Shown: positions 1 through 9,775 of the stretch, piece by piece
Position numbering within the stretch: position 1 is the first letter of the stretch
Layout of the letters: every line of letters starts with the position of its first letter
Source: Fratercula arctica
Taxonomy: Eukaryota > Chordata > Aves > Charadriiformes > Alcidae
Direction of reading: 5' to 3'
Assembly (NCBI GenBank): GCA_947846985.1
Contig: CANTUZ010000001.1
Coordinates: 2,728,001-2,792,000 of the forward strand
Length of the DNA stretch: 64,000 bases
The notes under the pieces: model-generated
The model's input: the letters and a program-made list of their open reading frames with translations, nothing else
Databases searched by the model: none
What the model was told of the DNA's origin: nothing
Program-made: the position numbers and the translations under genes

Positions 1-653
1 TTTGTTGGAAAGAATAACCCCACTGGGTCATCAAGAGGTCTTCAGCAAACGGGGGGTCATCACAGCCATTATTTGGGCACCTTCCACCACTGAAATGCAT
101 CATCTCAGCAGTTGAGGCTGTTTATGGCTTTGGGGTGTTCTCTTACTATTCCTGCCTTGAAATTAAATCTTGATCTTGCAAGTTGAGATGTTCTGGGTCT
201 GGGCCAACAAAATGTGGAAAGTACTGCTCAGTGTGTGTGTACATATAGATTTCCTCCGGTGTGAACGGCTGTAGCAAACATCCCTCTAAGAGTTGTTCTG
301 GTATTAAACAGATGGGGATATTGTCCCTCTTCCATTTCCATCTTCCAAGTTGAGGAAAGTGAAATTGAGTCACTTTGGTTTGCATGAGTTCAGTATATTA
401 AATGAAAGATTGCTATGAAAACCATGAAGAGCCTGTGAAAGTCACAAGAACTTAGATCAGTTCCTTCTAATGATTTAAATCATTTCAGTCCTGGCTGGGC
501 GATAGAAGGGATTTCTTTTTTGTGCATAGAGCTGGAGGGTTTGCTCTGGAAGAGCTTAACTTCTATTGTTTAGAAAGCATTTAAGGAAAATCAGGATTTT
601 CCAGTATAATTAAGGAAACAATTGATGAGAAAGCTTACAAGAATATCAATAGG

Positions 654-667
654 GATAACCGGTTATC
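654..667. promoter_or_regulatory. 14-bp perfect palindrome with a Grainyhead-type core
   Basis: The sequence gataaccggttatc is its own reverse complement. Its centre AACCGGTT (657-664) is the consensus bound by Grainyhead/CP2-family transcription factors. That it is a site in use is inference; a palindrome of this length is uncommon but can occur by chance in 64 kb. Confidence 0.3.
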
Positions 668-3402
668 AGTGATGTTCTCACCGAATCGGTATAGGTAATT
701 ATTTGCTTAACAAGGTTTAAGTGTAACTAGCTTGATAGCAATTTTAATAAGAGATGGAGATGTTGAAATTATACAGACATTCTTGATAAACAGTGATCCC
801 ATGAGTCACCAATGAGAGGAAAAACACTTCTTTTAATGTGGAAACTGGTAGAATCTGTCAAAGCTCTTTTAAAATGGGTTAGCTAAAAAAAAAAAAAATC
901 CCAAACAACTTTGGAGACTGTATTTTCTGCATTTATTTGCATTGCAAGTGGGGCAAGTTTCCTTGGGCCTGTTTTTTGGGAGATTGCACCTTGTGTGCTT
1001 GGGCCTTTTGAGTGTCCTGCTGCTGCAATGGCCTTTTGGCCTCTACAAATATGGAGGGAGCGCATGGAGGTATGGCTGTGATGGCGATGGCATTTCTCTG
1101 CTGTGCCCCCATGCTCTACAAACAAACTTGCCTCTCTGAAACCATGGGAACCTCCTCATGGAAAGCCTGCACTTTCCGTTTGCTGGGTCTTTCCAGCAAT
1201 ATCTTGATGGATGGAGATGTAGAAGACCATGGGTCTCCTTCCCCAAGTGCTTGGGTTTGCGCACTCCAGCATCTCTGTAGACTTCAGGATTCATAAGCAT
1301 GTATCAAAGCATCCTTGGCTATATTTTGGTTCTTTCATGGATGTGCTGATCCAATTTAGGAGCCCTTGGAAGGCTCAAGCAAGGAGTTGTGTACTTATTG
1401 TACTGAACCAGTCTAGGCCTTTGGAAGAAGGCTGGAGGCAGCAGATCAAGGTAAGGCAGGCAGAACACATAGCTGTTACCTCTCCCTCCCGAGCCACCCT
1501 GACCAAACCACGTGGGTATTCAGAATAGTGGTGTCGGTAGCGTTGCTGGATGTGCGGTAAGCCGCTTGTCTCTGGGCTATTTAAAGCTTTGTCCCAAGAT
1601 GCTGAATGAGATCAGTGTGACCTGTGTGAAACTGGGTTGACAGGGGGGAAAAAAAAAAATAATCTCAAAGGGGGATTACAGGGGAGGGCTTGGACTGTAC
1701 CAAGCCGGGTGAAAGGGTTAGGTGCTGCTAAACCTGCTGTTCCGTGGCTTCACTCACATTATTTACTCAATGCCCTTCAGAACTCGTGCTGTTGCTCTTC
1801 CCTTTGCTAAAATGATAACATTAGAAGTGGTTTAACAGTTGGTTCTGATTGCTCTCTTCCCTCTCCACTCCAGGTATTGCTCCAAGGCAACAGGGATGGA
1901 GGAGTTAACTCGGAGACAAAAAGCCAAATTTTTAGGCCAAATCTCCCCAGAGAGCTTCCCGTTTAAACTTGCAATTTGAATTCCTTTTTTTTTTTTCTCC
2001 AAAGCTGTTTGGAAAGGAATAACGTGTCACAGGCTGTAACGGATACCTGCAGTCCAGTATCTCAGGAATGCAACGTGTGCTAATTAGGCATCCTGGAGCC
2101 TTCAGAAAATGCTCCTGCTGTATTTGCAGATGGAGTCTACCCTGCTCCCACTTTTTGGGCAAGCTGGCTGGCAAACTCCGTTGTTCCGCTTAAAGAAGTT
2201 TGTAGCCACTGGCAGATGATGCATCTTTAAAGTCAAGGTTGATAGATTGTGTGGGTTTGTGTTTTCTATTTCATTTCCTCCCCCCTTCTGGTGCGTGTTG
2301 CTGAATTTGAATAATTAATGTATGTTGTCTTGCTTCCTGTTTTCATTTCTGTATGTAATGCTAACCAGCAGAGGTTTGAATCATTCATAGCCTGCTTTCT
2401 CCACCGCAAAGCTGTAGATGTCATGGGAACAGTGATTGTAAGGTACGGACTTTCTGCTTCTCTCCATTAAATCCATTTCTGGAAGCAGGAGTAGTAAGTA
2501 TTCAGTCCGTGATCTTGGCCAAGCAAGGATCTCTGGACAGATGGTATCAGTGGGGTTTCTCTCGAGCAGCATCGTGCTGTGCTTCAGTCTCTTCCTGCAT
2601 CTCCTGTTACTGCTCAGGTGTCTGTGTGCGTGGTGGGGAGGATGGGTGCTGTGTTTTGTGTTTGCCTTTCTGCTGTGGACTTCTATGCATCTGCCCATGA
2701 CATTCATGGAGAAGAGGGAATGATTTTTTTGGCTTGTAGGTTGTGCCTCGTGCAATTCAACTGTATTTAGGAATGGGTTTTTTGAAAACTCGTGTTGGAT
2801 TTCTTCTTTGTGCTTTTCCTGGCTGCTTTTGTGGAGAGTAGACTGAATCTGTGGGCTCCTATAGCATCTGCCTGTGCTGGGGTTCAGCGAGGAAACAGGG
2901 TGGGAGCTTCACTTGGTGGCTTACGGAGCCTTTTCACCAGTATTTTTCCCTTGCTTGTAATTTTTATCCTCTTGGTTGCTTTTAGTGGCTTCTGCTGCTC
3001 TTAAAACCTTCCAACAGTGCCTGCTGGTGATGGTGTTCGTGGGAAGGTGTGCTTTTGGTTTGCCCTTTTGTGCTGAAAACACCTGTGTCCCTCCTGAACG
3101 CTGCCAGGAGATTGGGAGATGCTGGATTAGATGCTGGTGCGGGAGGTTGGTAGATGCTCTTTGGAACTGGACGATAAACTCAAAGCTTTTGCACCTGCCC
3201 TGGCTGTTGGGGTTCCTGGTAGGATTTTGCTTCAGGGAGAAGGGTTGATTGCTGGTTCCTCTCCATCTCTGTAGTGCACTCATAGCTTGCTTAAGCAATC
3301 CTGTTTGAAAAGGCTTTGGTGCCTCCATTATTGCTGGTTGTGCAGCAAAGTTCATGCCTTTAACTGATAGCTTTGGATACGCAGTCATGAGAGGGATGTC
3401 TT

Positions 3403-3482
3403 TATCTTGAACAGGTTGAATTGGGGATCCTGGTGATGTTTGTATCTTGAACAAGTTGAATCAGGGATCCTGGTGGTGATAG
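3403..3482. repeat. 40-bp tandem duplication, two copies
   Basis: Copy 1 (3403-3442) and copy 2 (3443-3482) both start tatcttgaaca and both contain gggatcctggtg at the same offset. They differ by a handful of substitutions, so the duplication is not brand new. Confidence 0.8.
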
Positions 3483-5689
3483 TCCTGAGATGAGAACTCT
3501 TCATGCACCTGCTAATTTTTGGTGTTTGCCCAAACTCACCCTACTCCCTTCCCAGCCTTATCAGTTGCCTCCTGTGAGTTGTGCTGTGAAGTTTCAGGGA
3601 CTTAAGTGCTTGAGCTTCACCTTGTATTAACGGAATGATGGATCCATAAAACAAGCTACATCATTTCCGAAGGGCAGCTCCCAGGCTCCTGCCACTTCTG
3701 ATGAATTGGATTTCCATTTGAAAAGTCAGGGGTTGGCAGCTTTGACACTCTGTATGCGTGTGGCTTGGGTACAGCACCGCTTCTCCGGGTGTCTGGGCTG
3801 GAGAACATCGAGGGGCTTCCCAGAAGAGTGGAGTGATGAAATGCTCGAGTGTAGCGCTTGTGTTGGAGTTTGCAATGCAACTCTTGTAAGCTAGCAAAAA
3901 ATATATGTGGTCAAAGCGTTGAGAGATAGAGATGGTCTGTCTGCCTGCTTGCTTTGCCTGACTAAAGTGGGAAGAGGTGGAAATTGGTAGAGATGCTGTC
4001 CTTTTGGAGATTAATTCTTGAAGGATTTCTTATAATGTAGCTGGCTAGGTTTTCAGGATGGTAATACGGAGTTGTTAATAGGCTGGGCATGAGTTTTATG
4101 CCCTGCCTATGGCCCACAGCATCTCATATATCACTTGCTGCTTAAGATCTTCAGGGCAGAGAACTATGACTTTGTCCAAGACCCTCAAATAGCGTCTAAC
4201 TTTGCGTGTCCTCAGCGTTTCTGTCCTATTCTAACTGACAGTTGTTTCTGCCCACAGTGTGCTGCTGGCTCACGGGGAAGGCAGACCGGGAAACTCATTT
4301 TGTAGGGACGATCTTGAAGCAGACAAAAGCTGAAGATAGGAGGCAGCTTGTGCTGTGACTAATAATGCTGAGCTTTATAAATAGCACGAGAAGACATGAA
4401 ATGCAGGCAGGGGGGTGACCTCGAGCACGAGGCCATGGAAGGTGGTACAGCAGCGCTTGGGGGCAGATGAGCTGGGAGAGCACAGGGTGACATGATCAGC
4501 TCTCGTTTCAGACTGGATGTGTTTGTGCCTCTGTCCTGCATGTCCTCCCAGAGGGGATGGACAAAACCACGTGGGGGATCCAGGCCAGCTATGAACTGAT
4601 ATGCAAGTTCTGCACATCTCACATCCTCTGCCGGGGTCAATGCCTCGAGCAGAGCCCAGAGCACTGGAGAGGTTTGCTGAAAGGACAGAGCTCTGTTTTG
4701 TGTGTCTGTATAAGAGGAAGGCAGAGGACCTATGGGTTGTGGGCTCTGAAGGCAGCATGGTGACAGTCTGGTGGGCTTTGAAACCACAGCAACCAACTGG
4801 CAGGATCTGTCTGCCTCCGGGATGCTGAGTCCTGATTAGAGAAAGTCTGATCAGGGCTGTCCTAGGCTGTCAGTGTGAAGCACAGAGGGTAAATGGACAC
4901 AGAGAAGGACAGAAGCTGGAAGGGTTGAGCTGTCTGCATCCTCGTTGACATTTCTAGATGCTGCCAAAGTGTTTGCAATGCCTGCAGCATCCCCTTATGC
5001 ATTGGCTGTAATGAAAAATACAGTCAACCCCATTCTTGGAGGCTTCCTTACATGGGATGTGACAATGAAAGACTCTTAGGTGGCTAGGTTATTTCCTTAA
5101 GCTCTGTCACGCTTTGCTGATGCCGGTGAGGATGTTGCTACTCATAACTGTCATAACTTTTTGCAAGACCTGAGCGCTGGGGATCCTGTGTATAAGGAAA
5201 TGAAATTTCCCCTAGAGAGGGTGCAATTTCCTTACTGCCCATGTACCACGCACGCAGCTGTGCACACCCTGGAAAGGTAGCCAAGCACTTTGCAAGTTCA
5301 ACTGCTGCTGAGCATCACTCATAGTGCACTGACTATCCCCACAACAGCCATGTGTGGGGCTGTGGGTGTAGGCTTGTGCACCGGGAACCTGTGGAAAACC
5401 CCCTGGTGGGAGTTCAGTACAGCTGAGAGTAGCGTGATGCCACCAGGCTGGCAAACATTTGCTTTGAGGTTCCCATCCCCAAGCGCTGACTCTAGGATTT
5501 AGTAAGAGCGTGCAATTACTTGATCTGTTCTTGCTATGAACCTCACCAGAGACAAAAGTGTGCATCTAAATATATATAGCTTAAGAAAAATGCAACCCTA
5601 TGACGCACAAAGCACGTAATTGATGGAGTGGAGGACCTTCCCTCGAAACGATGTTTCCACGCATGGCAAATAGAGCAGTTGTATTGGTC

Positions 5690-5832
5690 AAGATCAGGTT
5701 GGACGGGACTCTGAGACACCTGATCTAGTTGAAGATGTCCCTGCTCGCGGCAGGGGACGTTGGACTAGATGGCCTTTAATGGTCCCTTCCGTCCCAAACC
5801 ATTCTTTGATTGCATGATCCTATTCTATGATT
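5690..5832 (+). mobile_element. CR1 LINE fragment, 3' end
   Basis: This is a heavily 5'-truncated CR1. It starts in the region reading caggttggacgggactctga, continues through the subfamily signature gaagatgtccctgc and the hallmark ttggactagatggc, and ends in a degenerate ATTCTATGATT tail. Only the last few ORF2 codons and the 3' UTR remain. It shares the 'gaagatgtccctg' form with the copies at 19892 and 38027, so these three probably belong to one subfamily. Confidence 0.93.
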
Positions 5833-6477
5833 GGAGTCAGTCTGGTCCTTTGGGAGTGAATGATATTTGGTGCAGGGGGGGCCTTTCTCCTGGGTGAAGC
5901 CTGCAACCAGCTCTGCATCCCTGTGAGCGCTTGTTTGAGATGCACAGAAAGGGAGAGGGTAATATCTGCCCCTTCCAGCATGCGCAGAAGGGTTAGGTCC
6001 TCGTCTGGGACTGGTTTGCCGGCTCCATAGGATGCTCAAGATAAACTGATTTAGCTTGGCTGGGTTTCAACTTTGCAGAGGTCTCTGAATCAATTTTAAG
6101 GTTGTGCTTGCAGAAGCGATGGTTCTTTACATTTCAATCGTTCATAAAAATCTAATCATCTGGGCTCCAAATAATCTGCTACTGCTCTTGCCCTTGTGTG
6201 GCTTTTCCTCCTGATAACTCCTATGAATACATTTGCTTTTAGTGGTGTGGGAGAAACTGCACAAGGAAATAAAACTTGCAAACTAATTAAACTTCTCGGT
6301 CTCGTTGAGTAACAAGCTGGAGATGTTGGCAGGGCTGGGAATAGATCTGATTATCATTCCTCCTCTCAGTAGCCAGAGGACATGGTTAATTATTAAATTG
6401 CTTGTTAATGTATTGAAATATTGCTTGGCATTTTTAATTTATTTTTTTCCCCTCTTTCCTTTCTCCTCTTGCTGAAG
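5833..6477. other. Non-coding sequence before the GDPD5 exon, with branch/polypyrimidine region
   Basis: AT-rich unique sequence with several TAATTA-type motifs (about 6285-6410). It ends in a long pyrimidine tract (about 6440-6470) that leads into the AG acceptor at 6476-6477. No exon or repeat is seen. Confidence 0.55.
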
Positions 6478-6535
6478 GATTCTCCCAGGACCTGATGGAT
6501 TTCTGATACCTCGCTCCTGAGGGGCTGGAAGGAGC
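6478..6535 (+). other. GDPD5: 5' UTR part of the first coding exon of GDPD5
   Basis: A strong pyrimidine tract ending gctgaag gives an acceptor at 6476-6477. A second possible acceptor is the CCCAG ending at 6488, which would shorten the UTR by 11 nt. The leader has a minimal upstream ORF, ATG GAT TTC TGA, at 6495-6506, ending 29 nt before the main ATG. Any further upstream non-coding exon is not identifiable from the sequence. Confidence 0.65.
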
Positions 6536-6652
6536 ATGGTTAAACACCAACCACTGCAGTACTATGAGCCACAGCTATGTTTGTCCTGTCTGACGGGGAT
6601 CTACGGCTGCCGCTGGAAACGGTACCAGCGGTCACATGATGACACCACCAAG
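6536..6652 (+). CDS. GDPD5: GDPD5 (GDE2) first coding exon, residues 1-39
   Basis: GDPD5/GDE2 is a six-pass membrane glycerophosphodiester phosphodiesterase known to drive motor-neuron differentiation by cleaving GPI-anchored proteins such as RECK at the cell surface. This exon encodes only the cytosolic N-terminal tail: it begins MVKHQPLQYYEPQ, runs through CLSCLTGIYGCRWKRYQR and ends SHDDTTK. I recognise it from the vertebrate family, where the tail is almost invariant. Cys15, Cys18 and Cys25 are present; Cys25 is the published redox cysteine that pairs with a C-terminal cysteine and is reduced by Prdx1. The ATG has A at -3 and G at +4, a strong Kozak context. The exon ends AAG followed by GTGGGT, so the intron is phase 0. 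The family continues with W-E-R-L-W and the first membrane helix, which I could not find in the remaining 57 kb; the rest of the gene, including the GDPD catalytic domain, is presumably downstream of the window. Confidence 0.92.
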
Positions 6653-8902
6653 GTGGGTAGTTGACCGCGTCACCTCTTCCCGATGACTTTTGGCTTGCGG
6701 ATGGGTGTGGGTCTTGGTTGAAAGTGCTGGATATTTGATTTTTTTTTTTTTTGTTATTGTTGGCTCGGATAGACCATGGAAATCACTGGCCCCATGGCTT
6801 GGAGGTCTGTGAGAAGTTCTCACCATGTGGTTGATGCGGCAGATGGGCATGTTTAGCTGGTCATGGTGCTCCAAAGGGATTGAGTGGTATGGATTTGGCC
6901 AAATGTGCCCATATTTTCCTTTTGATACTGGGGAGACTTCTGTTTTGCTCCTTTCTCTGTGTCTTATTGGTGGGCTTGTGTTTCTTTGGCTGAATATGTA
7001 GGAACTGTATTTCTGTGTAGTCTCTAGCTTCTGTGTGTGTGAAAATAAGTTCATAGGTAGGGAAAGGCAGCAGGAGGTGAGAACTAGCTGGGGATAAACG
7101 GAGGAGCTGTTAGAGGTGACTTTTCCTTTCCTTGGATAAATGCAGTTTTTAAGAGCTCTGGCAGAGGGAATCCAGGCAGCGGGGCTGGACTCCTGCCTTC
7201 CCTGTTGTTTGGGGTGGTGAGATGGGGTCTCGGGAGACCTGATGTATTTATAGCAAGAAATGTGAAAAAACTGCTGTCAAAGCTCTGCCCTGTTGCATCT
7301 TCTGGGTAATGGTTGCTGTGTATTACAGTTCTTCTGTGCTTTCAAGCTGTCCAGGTTGTTTTTTCTAGTGTGCTTACTACTTAAAGAAATAAAAAAAAAA
7401 AAAAACCACCACACACTCACAAAACTTAAATCTCATTTCTCCCGGCAATGATCCCAGGAGATGCTTTCACTGATTTTTGAGGGCTTAGTTTTGCTCTGGT
7501 GACTGTTAGCAGCTCTGTTTTGGTTTTTTTTTTAAGTCTATAACCAGGGATGTTCCTGGCTGTGGAGTGCTTCTCCTCTGGAAAAGAGGCTGTTAAGGAG
7601 AAAACACTTGTGGGTGGCAGATCCTGTGCCAAAAGCGCTCCTGGTTCTGAATTGCATCGATTGTTGGTGGTGCAGCTTGGCTGGCAGCTCCCATGGGAAG
7701 TGAAAAGTCATGGCTTGTGTTTGTGCAGCGTACAACAAATTTCCTTTTGCAAAGTAGAAATGTTTGTGCTGTTTTTCCTCCTCATTCAGTCCTGGCCAGC
7801 TTAGTCAGAGTGCCTGCTTCTGAGCCAACAGAAGTTTTCTTTGAGCGAATACCTGGGCACATCCAGAGCAGAGGGAGTACTTGGTTTTTTAAGACTTTGT
7901 CAGGAAAACAGTGGGACATAATGTCTTGGCATGTGTGCGTGTACTAACTTAAATAGTCAAAATGCCTTATTCCATATGCCTTGTGAACCAGAACATTTTG
8001 CTGCTTAGCTAAGAATCCATAGAAAAATTGACATTGACTTAATTTTTTTCAGTGAAATCTGTCTGTGCTTGCAGTGATTTATTTTACCAAAAAACATCAG
8101 TGACAGCCTTCCAATCCTACTTGGGATTTCAATTGTTTTTCTTGTTCTAGAAAGGAATTTGTTGTGTTTAAAGTACCTGAGCTAGGCTTAAAAATATGTC
8201 CTGTCTCTGAGTCAGTCTTATTAAGGTCTGTATGAGGCCTCAACTTCCATTTTGTTGAATAGAGAAATGGAGATAACTTTGCTCTTGCAGGAGAAAAAGG
8301 AGAAAGTCTCTAAAATTAGCTACAGGCTATGCAAAACCAAGGTATGAAGAATCTGTTCCCATCTTGCTGTCAAAGTGCCTTGCAGGTGTTACTGCTGGAA
8401 TGAGCGATTGTAGCACTGTACTTGGAGGGGAAAATGCAAATGAAGTCTAATTGTCCTCTGTTGGACAGGTCTATTTGCATGTGGTTGAATGCTGCAGAGA
8501 ATGGCTGGGAACTCAAGGATACGTGTAAGAGATGAGTGAGAAACCTCTTTAGTTGCCAAATAGTCCTTGGCTGCTTGAGCAAGCAGGTAACTTCTACAGG
8601 CTGCAAACCCTTCGCCTCTCTGTATTGGGTGGAAGAGCATTTCATGGTATCACTCAAACTCAGGACTGCTTGTACGGCAAACTCCAATCTCTGCAGTTCA
8701 GTGAAGCTCTGAAGCAGGGATGGACTTACCCTAACGTACAGGGTACTTCCCAGCACTGGGGTTTAGTGATCTCCGCTCTGCATGAGAGGGCTTTCAGAGT
8801 GGGTGGGAAAACTTGCCAAGATCTAAAGGTATTAGATGGGGACAGAAAGTTTGACATATGATCACTGTCTCCTGTGATTGTGCTGGAATACATCAACAGT
8901 GT
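6653..8902 (+). other. Start of the large GDPD5 coding intron
   Basis: The canonical donor GTGGGT starts at 6653. The stretch is unique non-coding sequence with a T14 run (6739-6752) and an A-rich run near 7390-7404. It contains one exon-like segment (8291-8341, listed separately) and no recognisable interspersed repeat. Confidence 0.6.
8291..8341 (+). other. Exon-like segment, possible cassette or cryptic exon
   Basis: It is bounded by a plausible acceptor (tttgctcttgcag, AG at 8289-8290) and a good donor (AAG then GTATGA at 8342). The 51 bp are open in phase 0, the phase of the upstream GDPD5 exon, and would add a lysine-rich peptide EKKEKVSKISYRLCKTK after residue 39. I know of no GDPD5 isoform with this insert, and decoy exons are common in long introns, so this is only a candidate. 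Confidence 0.2.
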
Positions 8903-9775
8903 AATAGAATGGTTTGGATTGGAAGGGACCTTAAAGATCACCTAGTTCCACCCCCTGCCCTGGGCAGGGACACCTCCCACCAGACCAGGTTGCTCCAAGC
9001 CCCGTCCAACCTGGCCTTGAACCCCTCCAGGGATGGGGCAGCCACAGCTTCTCTGGGCAACCTGGGCCAGGGGCTCACCACCCTCACAGCAAAGAACTTC
9101 TTCCTGAGATCCAATCTAAATTTCCTCTCTTCCAGTTCAAAACCATTCACCATTGTCCCATGCCTCCCCTCCCTCATCCAGAGTCCCTCCCCAGCTTTCC
9201 TGGAGCCCCTTGAGGGACTGGAAGGGGCTCCAAGGTCTCCCCAGAGCCTTCTCTTCTCCAGGCTGAACCCCCCCAGCTCTCTCAGCCTGTCCTCACAGCA
9301 GAGGGGCTCCAGCCCTCCCAGCATCTCCGGGGCCTCCTCTGGCCCCGCTCCAACAGCTCCGTGTCTCTCCTGTGCTGAGGCCCCAGAGCTGGAGGCAGCA
9401 CTGCAGGGGGGTCTCCCCCGAGCGGAGCAGAGGGGCAGAATCCCCCCCCTCGCCCTGCTGCCCACGCTGCTGGGGATGTAGCCCAGGCTGCGGGGGGGTT
9501 TCTGGGCTGCCAGCGCGCATTGCTGGCTTATGTTGAGCTTCTCATCCACCACCACCCCCAAGTCCTTTTCCTTAGGGCTGCTCTAAATCCATTCTCCACC
9601 CAGCCTGGATTTGTGCTTGGGATTGCCCTGACCCAGGTGCAGGACCCTACTCTTGGCCTTGTTGAACTTCATGAGGTTCACATGGGCCTGCCTTTCAAGC
9701 TTGTCCAGGCCCTTCTGCATGGCATCCTGTCCTTCCAGAATGTCAGCTGCTCCACAATATTCAAGTGTATCTGTA
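8903..9775 (-). mobile_element. CR1 LINE fragment, C-terminal ORF2 and 3' UTR, long copy
   Basis: Reading on the minus strand, the copy runs from about 9775 to 8903. It keeps about 200 codons of ORF2 (9561-8938) without a stop, from the region reading GVVVDEKLN through RLRELGGFSLEKRR to the tail EAVAAPSLEGF, then the 3' UTR motif ccctgggcagggac (on the plus strand). The reverse-transcriptase core lies upstream and is missing, so it is a dead 5'-truncated copy. Its 9292-9460 part is identical by eye to 23471-23639 and, in inverted orientation, to 63733-63901. Confidence 0.95.

Larger units (their letters stand above)
1..5689. other. Non-coding DNA upstream of the GDPD5 coding exon
   Basis: No exon, RNA gene or interspersed repeat is recognisable here. 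The stretch is mixed-composition unique sequence with many stops in all frames; open frames such as the 177-codon one on the minus strand at 2921-3454 have no recognisable domain and look like chance. It holds an A14 run (885-898), a 14-bp palindrome (654-667) and a 40-bp tandem duplication (3403-3482). There is no CpG island, so the GDPD5 promoter is probably outside the window. Because the exon at 6478 has a splice acceptor, this stretch is most likely a 5'-UTR intron. Confidence 0.6.

Noticed and set aside
2921..3454. 177-codon minus-strand open frame
   Set aside because: No family recognised, no supporting signals; it overlaps a diverged tandem duplication, which argues against coding constraint.
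8858..9481. 207-codon plus-strand open frame
   Set aside because: It is the antisense of the CR1 ORF2 remnant at 8903-9775; the real homology is on the minus strand.
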